From Bradyrhizobium pachyrhizi (GTDB lineage: Bacteria > Pseudomonadota > Alphaproteobacteria > Rhizobiales > Xanthobacteraceae): a stretch of 57,219 nucleotides of DNA. The notes under the pieces are model-generated. The model worked only from the letters and a program-made list of their open reading frames with translations, was not told the DNA's origin and searched no databases. The position numbers and the translations under genes were made by a program. Location: positions 76,533-133,751 of the forward strand of contig NZ_LFIQ01000124.1 of assembly GCF_001189245.1 (NCBI RefSeq), read 5' to 3'. Shown here in pieces: positions 15,176-24,353 of this stretch; positions within the stretch are counted from its first letter, which is position 1; each line of letters opens with the position of its first letter.

Positions 15176-16126
15176 TCAAGCCCTGGCCTCGCGCAGCACC
15201 GCCGCCAGCGTTCGCTCGGCGAGCGGCAGCTTGTACGCATTGTCCTTGGTCGGCTTCGCATCGGCGAACAGGCGCGCGGTGACGGCCTTGGCGCCGTCGG
15301 GCAATTTCGCCTCCGCCGCCTCGACGCGCCACGGCTTGTGCGCCACGCCGCCGAGCGCAACGCGGCCGGTGCCGTCGCGCTGCACGATCGCGGCAACCGA
15401 GACCAGTGCGAAGGCATAAGAGGCGCGGTCGCGCACCTTGCGATAGGCCTGCGCGCCGCCGACCGGTTTCGGCAGCACCACCGCGGTGATCAGTTCGCCC
15501 GGCTCCAGGCTGGTTTCGATCTCCGGGCTGTCGCCGGGCAGACGATGCAGCTCGGCGATCGGAATGCTGCGCGTGGTGCCGTCGGGCCGCACGGTCTCGA
15601 CGACGGCGTCGAGCGCGCGCATCGCCACGGCCATGTCGCTCGGATGGGTCGCGATGCAGGCGTCGCTCACACCGACCACCGCATGCTGGCGGCTGAAGCC
15701 GCCGATCGCGGCGCAGCCGCTGCCGGGCTTGCGCTTGTTGCAGGGCAGATTGGTGTCGTAAAAATAGGGACAGCGCGTCCGCTGCAGCAGATTGCCCGCG
15801 GTCGTCGCCTTGTTGCGCAACTGGCCGGAAGCGCCGGCGAGCAGCGCGCGCGACAGCACGCCATAGTCGCGCCGCACGCGGATATCGGCGGCGAGATCGG
15901 TGTTGCGCACCAGCGCGCCGATCCGCAAGCCGCCGTCCGCAGTCTCCTCGATGCGGTCGAGCGCCAGGTCGTTGACGTCGATCAGGTGCGCCGGCGTCTC
16001 GATCTCGAGCTTCATCAGGTCGAGCAGATTGGTGCCGCCGGCGATGAATTTGGCGTTCGCGGTGCCGGCGGCGGCTGCGGCCGCCGCGCCCGGCGAGGCG
16101 GCGCGCTCATAGCTGAATGATCTCAT
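15176..16126 (-). CDS. paoB: Aldehyde oxidoreductase, FAD-binding subunit (PaoB/YagS type)
   Basis: A 316-aa middle subunit that passes electrons between FeS centres and FAD. The FAD motif is FIAGGTNLLDLMKLE at about residues 27-41. The segment RTRCPYFYDTNLPCNKRKPG plus SGCAAIGG holds the Cys set that in E. coli PaoB binds an extra [4Fe-4S] cluster, a feature absent from most xanthine dehydrogenases. Its start overlaps the stop of the 2Fe-2S subunit by four bases, indicating translational coupling. Confidence 0.92.
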   Translation of the reverse strand: MRSFSYERAASPGAAAAAAAGTANAKFIAGGTNLLDLMKLEIETPAHLIDVNDLALDRIEETADGGLRIGALVRNTDLAADIRVRRDYGVLSRALLAGASGQLRNKATTAGNLLQRTRCPYFYDTNLPCNKRKPGSGCAAIGGFSRQHAVVGVSDACIATHPSDMAVAMRALDAVVETVRPDGTTRSIPIAELHRLPGDSPEIETSLEPGELITAVVLPKPVGGAQAYRKVRDRASYAFALVSVAAIVQRDGTGRVALGGVAHKPWRVEAAEAKLPDGAKAVTARLFADAKPTKDNAYKLPLAERTLAAVLREARA

Positions 16127-16764
16127 GCGCTCCTCCCGGCGACCTCGCTGATCGCCTCGGCGATGTTGGAATAGGCGCCGCAGCGGCAGATGTTGCCGCT
16201 CATGCGCTCACGGAGCTCGGCATTGGTCAGTCGCAGCGGCGCATTCAGATCCGCCGTGACATGGCTCGGGATGCCGGCCTTGACCTCGGCAAGCACGGCG
16301 ACAGCCGAGCAGATCTGGCCCGGCGTGCAATAGCCGCATTGATAGCCGTCATGCTCGATGAATGCCGCCTGCAGCGGATGCAGCCCGTCCGGCGTGCCGA
16401 GCCCCTCGATCGTCGTGATCTCGTCGCCCTGATGCATCACGGCGAGCGTCAGGCAGGAATTGATCCGCCGGCCGTCGACGATCACCGTGCAGGCGCCGCA
16501 TTGGCCGTGGTCGCAGCCCTTCTTGGTGCCGGTCAGATGCAGGTGCTCGCGCAGGGCATCGAGCAGCGTGGTCCTGGTGTCGAGCTCGAGTTGGTGGGTT
16601 TCGCCGTTCACGTCAAAGGATACTCTCGTCATCACGGGCGCTCCGGTCGGGGCAGATTGGGCGGCCGCAGGCGGGGGCGTCGCAATCGACGACGCCGCAA
16701 GCGAGGCGGCTCCAACAATCAACAGATGGCGCCGCGATAGTTCCAAACGTCCGGAGATCTGCAT
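16123..16764 (-). CDS. paoA: Aldehyde oxidoreductase, 2Fe-2S subunit with Tat signal (PaoA/YagT type)
   Basis: A 213-aa small subunit. The N-terminus has a Tat signal (LSRRHLLIVGAASLAASSIA then PPPAAAQ), so the folded heterotrimer would be exported to the periplasm. Two [2Fe-2S] clusters are indicated by GCDHGQCGACTVIVDGRRIN with a following Cys, and by CGYCTPGQICSAV with CRCGAY. It is first in the leftward operon. No regulator is adjacent and no operator is evident upstream. Confidence 0.92.
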   Translation of the reverse strand: MQISGRLELSRRHLLIVGAASLAASSIATPPPAAAQSAPTGAPVMTRVSFDVNGETHQLELDTRTTLLDALREHLHLTGTKKGCDHGQCGACTVIVDGRRINSCLTLAVMHQGDEITTIEGLGTPDGLHPLQAAFIEHDGYQCGYCTPGQICSAVAVLAEVKAGIPSHVTADLNAPLRLTNAELRERMSGNICRCGAYSNIAEAISEVAGRSA

Positions 16765-17127
16765 GCCGCCGCTCTCCTCAAGTCAGCCGGACACGGAACC
16801 ACGACAACGACGTGTCGGGGTCTGCTCGGCCTGTCAGCAAAGGGGGAATGCCGCGAACAGCGGAATGTTTCTCGCGGGGAAGTTAAACTCGTCGCGAGCG
16901 TCACGGGCGCGGCAGGCAGGCAGCATCGCCGTGCGCGTCCGGCCTACGACCAACGTCCCCTGCCCGGTATCGCAAGCTCCGGTTATCTGCATTGCGCCGT
17001 TCTCATGCTCGCCCACGGGGAAAAGCGGCCCGGAACACGCTGGAGCTCTTGGGGCTTGCACCGGATCATGTAGGATGGCGGCACGACCTCCGCCGGCGAC
17101 GTTGCCGGCCGACCCTGGGACCGCTCG
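16765..17127. other. 363-base gap without a recognised gene
   Basis: This divergent gap between paoA and the crotonase gene is open in several frames, but none gives a recognisable protein or carries a good ribosome binding site. It should hold the promoters of both units. I see no clear operator or repeat. Confidence 0.5.
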
Positions 17128-17889
17128 ATGACCGCGCATGTCATAGTGACCGACGAAGCCGCCACGCGCGTGATCCGGCTGCGCAGGCCCGAGAAGAAGA
17201 ACGCGATTACCCAGGAGATGTTTCGCGCGATCAGCGACGCGATCGACAAGGCGCAGAACAATCCGAAGATCCGCTGCCTGATCATCACCGGCGGCTCCGG
17301 CGTGTTTACCGCGGGCAACGACATCGAGGACCTGCTCGCGCAGGGCACCTCGACCGGCGAGACCCCGCCGGCCTCCGACCTCGTCAAGTTCCTGTATTCG
17401 CTTGCCCACAATGTGAAGCCGATCATCGCCGCCGTCGACGGCGTCGCGATGGGCATCGGCACCACCATGCTGTTTCACTGTGACTATGTGCTCGCCAGCA
17501 AGACCGCACTGTTCTCGACGCCGTTCTCCAATTTCGGCCTGGTGCCGGAAGGCGCCTCGAGCCTGTTGATGCCGCGCATGATGGGCCACCAGCGTGCCTT
17601 CGCGATGCTGGTGATGGGCCGCACCATGTCGGCCGACGACGCCCGCGTCGCCGGCTTCGTCAATACCGTGGTGGCGCCGGGACATGCCGAGGTGGAGGCG
17701 CACAAGGTGGCGCGCGAGATCTGCGCGCTGCCGGCCGAGGCGGTGGCGATCTCGCGGCGCCTGATCCGGTTGCCGCCGGAGGACGTCACCCGCCGCATCG
17801 AGCAGGAGAACCATCTGTTCAGCGAACGGATGCGCTCCGAGGAAGCAGTCGAGGCGTTCAAGGCATTCATGGCTCGCCCGAAGGATTGA
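17128..17889 (+). CDS. Enoyl-CoA hydratase/isomerase (crotonase) family protein
   Basis: A 253-aa crotonase-fold enzyme. The acyl-CoA and oxyanion-hole motif is visible in NAITQEMFRAISDAI and GSGVFTAGNDIEDLL; the second glycine-rich loop is AAVDGVAMGIGTTML. The acid residue region reads LVPEGASSLLMPRMMG, so at least one catalytic Glu equivalent is kept. Such paralogues act in fatty-acid or aromatic acyl-CoA breakdown; the substrate is not predictable. It is a single gene with the metallophosphatase gene 61 bases downstream. Confidence 0.9.
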   Translation: MTAHVIVTDEAATRVIRLRRPEKKNAITQEMFRAISDAIDKAQNNPKIRCLIITGGSGVFTAGNDIEDLLAQGTSTGETPPASDLVKFLYSLAHNVKPIIAAVDGVAMGIGTTMLFHCDYVLASKTALFSTPFSNFGLVPEGASSLLMPRMMGHQRAFAMLVMGRTMSADDARVAGFVNTVVAPGHAEVEAHKVAREICALPAEAVAISRRLIRLPPEDVTRRIEQENHLFSERMRSEEAVEAFKAFMARPKD

Positions 17890-17950
17890 AACGAAGCGTC
17901 GCAAAATTGTAGTGGCGCGGCGCCATGATCCCGTGCTCCATGGACAGGTC

Positions 17951-19621
17951 ATGAGACAGCCCCGCCTTTCCCCTCTCGCCGCGCTCTGCGCGTTCGGACT
18001 GGCCGCAGCAAGCCCCTGCCCGGCACAGGCCGCGGAGCCGGTGAGCCTGCGCATTCTCGCGATCAACGATTTCCACGGCTATCTGCGGCCGCCACCGGGC
18101 GGCATCCGCATCACCGACCCCGCTCACGCGACCAGGAAGATCATGGAGCCCGCCGGCGGCGCCGAGCGGATGGCCACCATCGTCAAGCAGCTGCGCGAGG
18201 GCCACAAGAACAACATCTTCGTTGCGGCCGGCGACCTGATCGGCGCAAGCCCGTTCTTGTCGGCGATGTTTCACGACGAGCCGACCATCGAGTCGCTCTC
18301 GCTGATGGGGCTTGCGATCTCCTCGGTCGGCAATCACGAATTCGACGAGGGCAAGGACGAGCTGCTGCGGATGCAGAATGGCGGCTGCCATCCGATCGAC
18401 AAATGCCAGGGGCCACACCCGTTCACAGGAGCCAAATTCCGCTATCTCGCCGCCTCCACGATCGACAAGGCGACCGGCAAGACGGTGTTTCCGCCCTACG
18501 AGATCAAGCAATTCGACGGCATTGCAGTGGCCTTCATCGGGCTGACGCTGAAGAACACCCCGAACCTGGTGTCGCCGGCCGGCGTCGCGAGCCTCGACTT
18601 TCGCGACGAGGCCGAGACCGTCAATGCGCTGGTCCCCGAGCTGAAGGCGAAGGGCGTCGAGGCGATCGTGGTGCTGATCCACGAAGGCGGCTTTCCGACC
18701 GGCGACTATAATGAATGTCCAGGGATCTCCGGGCCGATCGTCGACATCGTCAAGAAGTTCGATCGCGCGGTCGACGTCGTGGTCTCCGGCCACACCCACC
18801 AGGCCTATGTCTGCGAGATCGACGGACGGCTCGTCACCTCAGGCGACAAATACGGCACCCTGGTCACCGCGATCGATCTTCAGCTCGATCCGAACAGCCA
18901 TGACGTGATCAGCGCCAGCGCCGCCAACACCATCGTGCGGATCGCCGGCACGGCCAAGGATCCCGAGCAGAGCGCGCTGCTGGAATCCTACGACCGGCTG
19001 GCCGCGCCGATCGCGAGCCGCGCGGCAGGCTCGGTCACCGAAACGCTGTCGCGTACGCCTGCCGAAACTGGCGAGAGCCCGCTCGGCGACATCGTCGCCG
19101 ATGCACAGCTGCTTGCAACCAGCGCCGAGCCGAATGGCGGCGCGGTGATCGCCTTCACCAATCCCGGCGGCGTGCGCACCGACATCGTCAAGCGCGAGGA
19201 CGGCGCGGTGACCTATGCCGATATCTTCGCAAGCCAGCCGTTCCGCAACCAGCTCGTGACGATGACGCTGACCGGCAAGCAGCTCAAGGACGCGCTGGAG
19301 CAGCAATGGGCCGATCCGAAGCGGCCGCGCGCCCTCCAGGTCTCGAAGGGGTTCTCCTATGCGTGGGATGCGAGCAAGCCCGATGGCGCGCGCATCATCG
19401 CCGCACGGATGTCGCTGGACGGCAAGCCGATCGACCCGGCCGCGAGCTACCGCGTCACCGTGAACAATTATCTCGCCGAGGGCGGCGACGGCTTCACCGT
19501 GTTCAAGCAAGGAACCGCGCAGCAGTTCGGCATCTACGACGTCGATGCGCTCTATGCCTACTTCAAGGCCAACAGCCCGGTAGGCCCGACGGCAGGCAAG
19601 CGGATCGAGCGGATCAATTGA
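17951..19621 (+). CDS. Secreted 5'-nucleotidase-like metallophosphatase
   Basis: A 556-aa UshA/YfkN-type enzyme that would hydrolyse nucleotides or related phosphoesters in the periplasm. The signal peptide ends near CPAQA. The metallophosphatase half (about 30-310) has INDFHGYLRPP, AAGDLIGASPF, GNHEFDEGKDE and SGHTHQAYVC; the C-terminal 5'-nucleotidase half has DIVADAQLLATS, FTNPGGVRTD and NNYLAEGGDGF. The ATG at 17951 is preferred to an in-frame start at 17912 because the signal peptide begins there. Confidence 0.92.
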   Translation: MRQPRLSPLAALCAFGLAAASPCPAQAAEPVSLRILAINDFHGYLRPPPGGIRITDPAHATRKIMEPAGGAERMATIVKQLREGHKNNIFVAAGDLIGASPFLSAMFHDEPTIESLSLMGLAISSVGNHEFDEGKDELLRMQNGGCHPIDKCQGPHPFTGAKFRYLAASTIDKATGKTVFPPYEIKQFDGIAVAFIGLTLKNTPNLVSPAGVASLDFRDEAETVNALVPELKAKGVEAIVVLIHEGGFPTGDYNECPGISGPIVDIVKKFDRAVDVVVSGHTHQAYVCEIDGRLVTSGDKYGTLVTAIDLQLDPNSHDVISASAANTIVRIAGTAKDPEQSALLESYDRLAAPIASRAAGSVTETLSRTPAETGESPLGDIVADAQLLATSAEPNGGAVIAFTNPGGVRTDIVKREDGAVTYADIFASQPFRNQLVTMTLTGKQLKDALEQQWADPKRPRALQVSKGFSYAWDASKPDGARIIAARMSLDGKPIDPAASYRVTVNNYLAEGGDGFTVFKQGTAQQFGIYDVDALYAYFKANSPVGPTAGKRIERIN

Positions 19622-19661
19622 GCGAGGTCCAGGGGTGACGTACGCAGCCCCTCACCTCATT

Positions 19662-19725
19662 GCGAACGGAGCGAACCAATCCATTGTCTCCGAGCATGCG
19701 GCATGGATTGCTTCGCTCCGCTCGC
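19662..19725. repeat. REP-like inverted repeat
   Basis: Arms 19662-19684 and 19703-19725 match at 21 of 23 positions and contain the core ATGGATTGCTTCGCTCCG. A second copy of this repeat type, with a 13-bp perfect arm, is at 51688-51758. Dispersed elements with this core are common in Bradyrhizobium gaps. Confidence 0.7.
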
Positions 19726-19906
19726 GGTGACGCGGAAAACGCCCAGGCTTTGGAAGGACGGGAACAGGGATGATGTCGGCCCTTTCCGGAACGCCGCTAA
19801 CGGCCTAGATTAGGGCCTACTCTTGCATGATCTTGGTCGGAAAACCGCTGCGCACTTTTCCGGATCATGCGTCCTCGCACGCGCATCGATTGCGCCGGGA
19901 ATTTGC

Positions 19907-20833
19907 ATGACACTGCTTCTGACGCATTCCGCCTGTCTCGACCACCTGACCCCTCCCGGACATCCCGAACGCCCCGACCGGCTGCGGGCGGTCGCCGAGG
20001 TGCTCGGCGAGGATCGTTTCAAGGCGCTGGTGCGCGATTCCGCGCCGGAAGGCGACCTCGACACCGTGCTGCTCTGTCACGGCGAGCACTATGTCAGCGA
20101 ACTCCGCCACATCGCGCCGACCTCGGGCATGATCTATATCGACGGCGACACCTCGATGTCGCCAGGCACCTGGGAAGCGGTGATGCGCGGCGTCGGCGGC
20201 GCGGTGGCCGCCACCGATGCGGTGATGGAGGGCAAGCATCAAAACGCGTTCGTCGCGGTGCGCCCGCCCGGGCACCACGCCGAGAAATCGACGCCGATGG
20301 GCTTCTGCTTCTTCGACAATGCCGCGATCGCCGCCCGCCACGCGCAGCGCAAATACGGCATCAAGCGCGCCGCGATCATCGATTTCGACGTCCATCACGG
20401 CAACGGTACGCAGGATATCTTCTGGGCCGACCCGACCGTGATGTATTGCTCGACGCACCAGATGCCGCTGTTCCCCGGCACTGGGGCCGCCGGCGAGCGT
20501 GGCGAGCACGACACTGTCGTCAACGCGCCGCTGGCGCCCGGCGACGGCGGCGCCAAGTTCCGCTCCGCTTTCGAGAATCTGATCCTGCCGCAGCTGGAGA
20601 AGTTCTCCCCCGAACTCGTCGTCATCTCGGCGGGCTTCGACGCGCATCACCGCGATCCCTTGGCCTCGATCAACCTGACGGGCGAGGATTTCGGCTGGGT
20701 CACGCGCAAGCTGATGGATCTCGCCGACAAGAGCGCCGGCGGCCGCGTCGTCTCCGTCCTGGAAGGCGGCTACGACCTGCAGGGCCTGAAAGAGTCGGTG
20801 GCATCTCACGTCACCGCATTGATGGACGGGTAA
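19907..20833 (+). CDS. Histone deacetylase family (class II-like) amidohydrolase
   Basis: A 308-aa zinc-dependent deacetylase of the HDAC/AcuC/APAH superfamily. The catalytic motifs are clear: AVRPPGHHAEKSTPMGFCFF (His pair), DFDVHHGNGTQDIF (zinc ligands) and SAGFDAHHRDP. The natural substrate is probably an acetylated polyamine or small amide, by analogy; this is inference. Start chosen at 19907, where the family N-terminus MTLLLTHSACLDHLTPPGHP begins. It opens the rightward run into xseB and dxs. Confidence 0.92.
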   Translation: MTLLLTHSACLDHLTPPGHPERPDRLRAVAEVLGEDRFKALVRDSAPEGDLDTVLLCHGEHYVSELRHIAPTSGMIYIDGDTSMSPGTWEAVMRGVGGAVAATDAVMEGKHQNAFVAVRPPGHHAEKSTPMGFCFFDNAAIAARHAQRKYGIKRAAIIDFDVHHGNGTQDIFWADPTVMYCSTHQMPLFPGTGAAGERGEHDTVVNAPLAPGDGGAKFRSAFENLILPQLEKFSPELVVISAGFDAHHRDPLASINLTGEDFGWVTRKLMDLADKSAGGRVVSVLEGGYDLQGLKESVASHVTALMDG

Positions 20834-20960
20834 ATCCCCGCCACAATACGTCCGCAAAAATTCGATTGATTCTGCGCCGGGGCGAGCATGGCCTGCGACA
20901 GGTCATGTTTGGACGACAAGATCAGGTTGCGATCTGATCCACGCAATCGGGAACGCAAGA

Positions 20961-21212
20961 ATGGCCGAGAATACCCAAGCCGACGTGAAGAAGCTCTCCT
21001 TTGAACGCGCGATCGAGGAACTCGAATCGATCGTCAAGCGGCTCGAGGACGGCAAGGTCCCGCTTGAGGAATCGGTCGCGATCTACGAGCGCGGCGAGGC
21101 GCTGAAGCGGCGCTGCGAGGAATTGCTGCGCCAGGCCGAAGCCCGCGTCGACAAGATCACCACCGACGCCTCGGGCCAGCCGACCGGCACCGAACCACTC
21201 GACGTGCAGTAG
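20961..21212 (+). CDS. xseB: Exodeoxyribonuclease VII small subunit
   Basis: An 83-aa coiled protein matching XseB: LSFERAIEELESIVKRLEDG, KVPLEESVAIYERGEALKRR, then CEELLRQAEARVDKI. Several copies bind XseA to make exonuclease VII, which degrades single-stranded DNA; xseA is not in this window. In many bacteria ispA lies between xseB and dxs; here dxs follows after 545 bases with no ispA. GGGAACGCAAG precedes the ATG. Confidence 0.95.
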   Translation: MAENTQADVKKLSFERAIEELESIVKRLEDGKVPLEESVAIYERGEALKRRCEELLRQAEARVDKITTDASGQPTGTEPLDVQ

Positions 21213-21757
21213 CGCCACCGACCACCTCGATCGTGCGGCGCGATGTCCGCCACGGCGGGCAATTGTTGCTGTGCATTTCCAGCCACCCGTAAACCCCCGG
21301 GGCTACCCGCGGGGGTCGGGTACGGCTGCGAATCAGGCCGAGCCGCCCCGGCCGGCTGCCGTCAAATTAGGCGAATTGGAACCCGGCTCCCACCCAGGCA
21401 TTGAAAAGATTAGGTTTTTTAGCGCGCCGCATAGGAACCCTGCGCCCCCTATCGGGTTGGCTTTGGCTGCGGCTTTGGTGTAATGCTTCCAGTTCTATGG
21501 GCATTTGAGAGTGGCGGGCAGCCCGACTTTTCGGGCGGCATGCATCTCAAATGGTTCGACAAAACTGAACCGGGACGGGTGAAGCGCGACCAAGGTGATG
21601 CATATCACGTGGTCCAATCCGGAGTGAATCTAGGCTTACAACCAGGCACCGGCCTGCCGGGGCGGCACCGAGTGTCTGGCATTCGCTGCGCGGTGTGCGC
21701 GCCATCCCATCTCGCGTCGGGCGGTTCGTTCCGACAGGCAAAAATTGGAAATTCGCT
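21213..21757 (+). other. 545-base gap upstream of dxs
   Basis: No convincing gene is present. It has a perfect 7-bp hairpin at 21293-21316 (ACCCCCG/CGGGGGT, 10-nt loop) without a T-run, possibly the end of the xseB transcript. Further on, a run of T at 21415-21420 and a TTGGCT to TAATGC promoter-like pair (18-nt spacer) near 21461-21490 could serve dxs, leaving an untranslated leader of over 250 bases. This is weak evidence. Confidence 0.4.
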
Positions 21758-23686
21758 GTGACCACATTTAGTAAGACGCCGCTTCTTGACACTATTCACA
21801 CGCCGGATGACCTGCGCAAGCTGAAGGTCGAGCAGGTGCAGCAGGTTGCCGACGAGTTGCGCCAGGAAACCATCGACGCGGTGTCGGTGACCGGCGGCCA
21901 TTTCGGCGCCGGCCTCGGCGTGGTCGAACTGACCACCGCCATCCACTACATCTTCGACACCCCGCGCGACCGCCTGATCTGGGACGTCGGCCACCAGGCC
22001 TACCCGCACAAGATCCTGACCGGACGCCGCGACCGCATCCGCACGCTACGCACCGGCGGCGGCCTCTCCGGCTTCACCAAGCGCACCGAAAGCGACTACG
22101 ATCCGTTCGGCGCCGCGCACTCCTCGACCTCGATCTCGGCCGGCCTCGGCATGGCCGTGGCGCGCGATCTCTCCGGCGGCAAGAACAACGTTATCGCCGT
22201 GATCGGTGACGGCGCGATGTCGGCGGGCATGGCCTATGAGGCGATGAACAACGCCGGCGCGATGAACTCGCGCCTGATCGTGATCCTCAACGACAATGAC
22301 ATGTCGATCGCGCCGCCGGTCGGCGCGATGAGCGCCTATCTGTCGCGTCTCTACTCCGGCAAGACCTACCGCTCGCTGCGCGAGGCCGCCAAGCAGATCA
22401 ACAAGCGGCTGCCGAAGATCCTCGCCAACCGCGCCAACCGCGTCGAGGAATATTCCCGCGGCTTCATGATGGACGGCGGCACGCTGTTCGAGGAGCTCGG
22501 CTTCTACTATGTCGGCCCGATCGACGGTCACAATCTCGATCATCTGCTGCCGGTGCTGAAGAACGTCCGCGACATGGAGACCGGCCCGATCCTGGTTCAC
22601 GTCGTGACCCAGAAGGGCAAGGGCTACGGCCCGGCCGAAGCCTCCGCCGACAAGTACCACGCCGTGGTCAAGTTCGACGTCGCGACCGGCACCCAGGCCA
22701 AGGCCAAGCCGAATGCGCCAGCCTACCAGAACGTGTTCGGCCAGAGCCTCGTCAAGGAAGCCGAGAAGGACGACAAGATCGTCGCCATCACCGCGGCGAT
22801 GCCGTCGGGCACCGGAGTCGATATTTTCAACAAGGCGTTCCCGGACCGCACCTTCGACGTCGGCATTGCCGAACAGCACGCGGTGACCTTCGCCGCCGGC
22901 CTCGCCACCGAAGGCTACAAGCCGTTCTGCGCGATCTACTCGACCTTCCTGCAGCGCGGCTATGACCAGGTGGTCCATGACGTCGCGATCCAGAGCCTTC
23001 CGGTCCGCTTCGCGATCGACCGTGCCGGCCTGGTCGGCGCCGACGGCGCGACGCACGCGGGTTCGTTCGACAATGCGTATCTCGGCTGTCTGCCGAACAT
23101 GGTGATCATGGCCGCCGCCGACGAGGCGGAACTGGTCCACATGGTGGCGACGCAGGTTGCGATCAACGATCGTCCAAGCGCGCTGCGCTATCCGCGCGGC
23201 GAAGGCCGCGGCATCGAGATGCCGGAAGTCGGCGTTGCCCTGGAAGTCGGCAAGGGCCGCATCATCCGCGAGGGCAAGAAGGTCGCGCTGCTGTCGTTCG
23301 GCACCCGTCTCGCCGAGTGCGAGAAGGCGGCCGACGAGCTCGCGGCGCACGGCCTCTCCGCCACGATCGCCGACGCGCGCTTCATGAAGCCGCTCGACGA
23401 AGAAATGATCATGAAGCTCGCCCGCGACCATGAGATCCTGATCACGATCGAGGAAGGCTCGATCGGCGGCTTCGGCTCGCATGTCATGCAGTTCCTGTCG
23501 GACAACGCCATGCTCGACAGCGGCATGCTCAAGTTCCGCTCGATGATCCTGCCCGACGTGTTCCTCGACCACGACACGCCGGCGGCGATGTATGCCCGCG
23601 CCGGTCTCGACGCCAAGAGCATCGTTGCCAAGGTGTTCGAAACCCTCGGCAAGGACTACAAGGCCGAGACCGTCAAGCTCGCCTGA
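21758..23686 (+). CDS. dxs: 1-deoxy-D-xylulose-5-phosphate synthase
   Basis: A 642-aa thiamine-diphosphate enzyme that condenses pyruvate and glyceraldehyde 3-phosphate, the first step of the MEP isoprenoid pathway; in this lineage it also feeds carotenoids and hopanoids. Motifs: WDVGHQAYPHKILTGRRD, AHSSTSISAGLGMA, the ThDP motif IGDGAMSAGMAYEAMNNAG near residue 150, and the transketolase-like DVGIAEQHAVTFAAGLA. The GTG at 21758 is chosen because TTFSKTPLLDTIHTPDDLRK is the conserved N-terminus; an in-frame ATG at 21695 is upstream of it. Confidence 0.95.
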   Translation: MTTFSKTPLLDTIHTPDDLRKLKVEQVQQVADELRQETIDAVSVTGGHFGAGLGVVELTTAIHYIFDTPRDRLIWDVGHQAYPHKILTGRRDRIRTLRTGGGLSGFTKRTESDYDPFGAAHSSTSISAGLGMAVARDLSGGKNNVIAVIGDGAMSAGMAYEAMNNAGAMNSRLIVILNDNDMSIAPPVGAMSAYLSRLYSGKTYRSLREAAKQINKRLPKILANRANRVEEYSRGFMMDGGTLFEELGFYYVGPIDGHNLDHLLPVLKNVRDMETGPILVHVVTQKGKGYGPAEASADKYHAVVKFDVATGTQAKAKPNAPAYQNVFGQSLVKEAEKDDKIVAITAAMPSGTGVDIFNKAFPDRTFDVGIAEQHAVTFAAGLATEGYKPFCAIYSTFLQRGYDQVVHDVAIQSLPVRFAIDRAGLVGADGATHAGSFDNAYLGCLPNMVIMAAADEAELVHMVATQVAINDRPSALRYPRGEGRGIEMPEVGVALEVGKGRIIREGKKVALLSFGTRLAECEKAADELAAHGLSATIADARFMKPLDEEMIMKLARDHEILITIEEGSIGGFGSHVMQFLSDNAMLDSGMLKFRSMILPDVFLDHDTPAAMYARAGLDAKSIVAKVFETLGKDYKAETVKLA

Positions 23687-23715
23687 TCGCTGCGGGCGGC
23701 GCTCACTGGAGCATT

Positions 23716-23746
23716 TTCGGTTCTGATTGAATCAATCAGAACCGAA
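23716..23746 (+). terminator. Perfect 15-bp palindrome after dxs
   Basis: Arms TTCGGTTCTGATTGA (23716-23730) and its exact complement (23732-23746) are separated by one base. It lies 30 bases after the dxs stop and could halt transcription, though there is no T-run. Its flanks (GGAGCATTTT and GCTCCAGGTTCTCGCTCG) resemble the rhizobial repeat at the right end of the window, so it may be a member of a dispersed family. Confidence 0.5.
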
Positions 23747-23789
23747 GCTCCAGGTTCTCGCTCGAAAACGCACCAGCCCCGGCAAGTCC

Positions 23790-24353
23790 ATGAAGATCTA
23801 TCTGGCAGGTCCTGACGTGTTCCTGCCGGATGCCGTGGAGATCGGCCGCCGCAAGGCGGAGGTTTGCGCCTATCACGGGCTGACCGGGCTGTATCCGCTC
23901 GATAACAGCATCGATCCCACCGCCGCCGGCGCCTCGCTCACCATCTTCAAGAGCAACGAGGCGATGATGGAGTCTGCCGACGCCATCATCGCCAACTTGA
24001 CGCCGTTTCGCGGCCCCAGTGCCGACGCAGGCACGGTTTACGAACTCGGCTACATGGCGGGACGCGACAAACTGTGTCTCGCCTATTCCAACGATCCCAC
24101 GTCCTACGCCAATCGCGTGGCGCGGCTCAGTCAGGTCGTGCCGGCATCCGACGGACGCCTGATCGATGCGGAGGGGCTGACGGTGGAAGAGTTTGGATTA
24201 CCGGATAATCTGATGATGATGCACGCGCTCGACCTGCACGGCAGCCCGCTGGTGACCCCGCGCGAGCCGTCGGCCGACCTCTGGCACGACCTCACCTCCT
24301 TCGAGGCGTGCGTGCGGCTCGCTGCCGCGCAGCGCCGGCAGGCGGCGAAGTGA
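23790..24353 (+). CDS. Nucleoside 2-deoxyribosyltransferase family protein
   Basis: A 187-aa protein of the nucleoside deoxyribosyltransferase fold: KIYLAGPDVFLPDAVEIGRR, ANLTPFRGPSADAGTVYELG (the Asp and Glu of the active site) and YMAGRDKLCLAYSND. These enzymes move deoxyribose between bases or hydrolyse damaged nucleotides. The ATG at 23790 begins the conserved strand, although no strong binding site is present; an upstream in-frame start at 23727 would run through the palindrome. Its stop overlaps the GTG start of tlyA. Confidence 0.88.
   Translation: MKIYLAGPDVFLPDAVEIGRRKAEVCAYHGLTGLYPLDNSIDPTAAGASLTIFKSNEAMMESADAIIANLTPFRGPSADAGTVYELGYMAGRDKLCLAYSNDPTSYANRVARLSQVVPASDGRLIDAEGLTVEEFGLPDNLMMMHALDLHGSPLVTPREPSADLWHDLTSFEACVRLAAAQRRQAAK

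Noticed and set aside
16834..18066. A 410-codon minus-strand frame
   Set aside because: It overlaps the crotonase and metallophosphatase genes on the opposite strand and lacks a domain.
22046..23572. A 508-codon minus-strand frame
   Set aside because: It is antisense to dxs, with no start signal and no recognisable domain.
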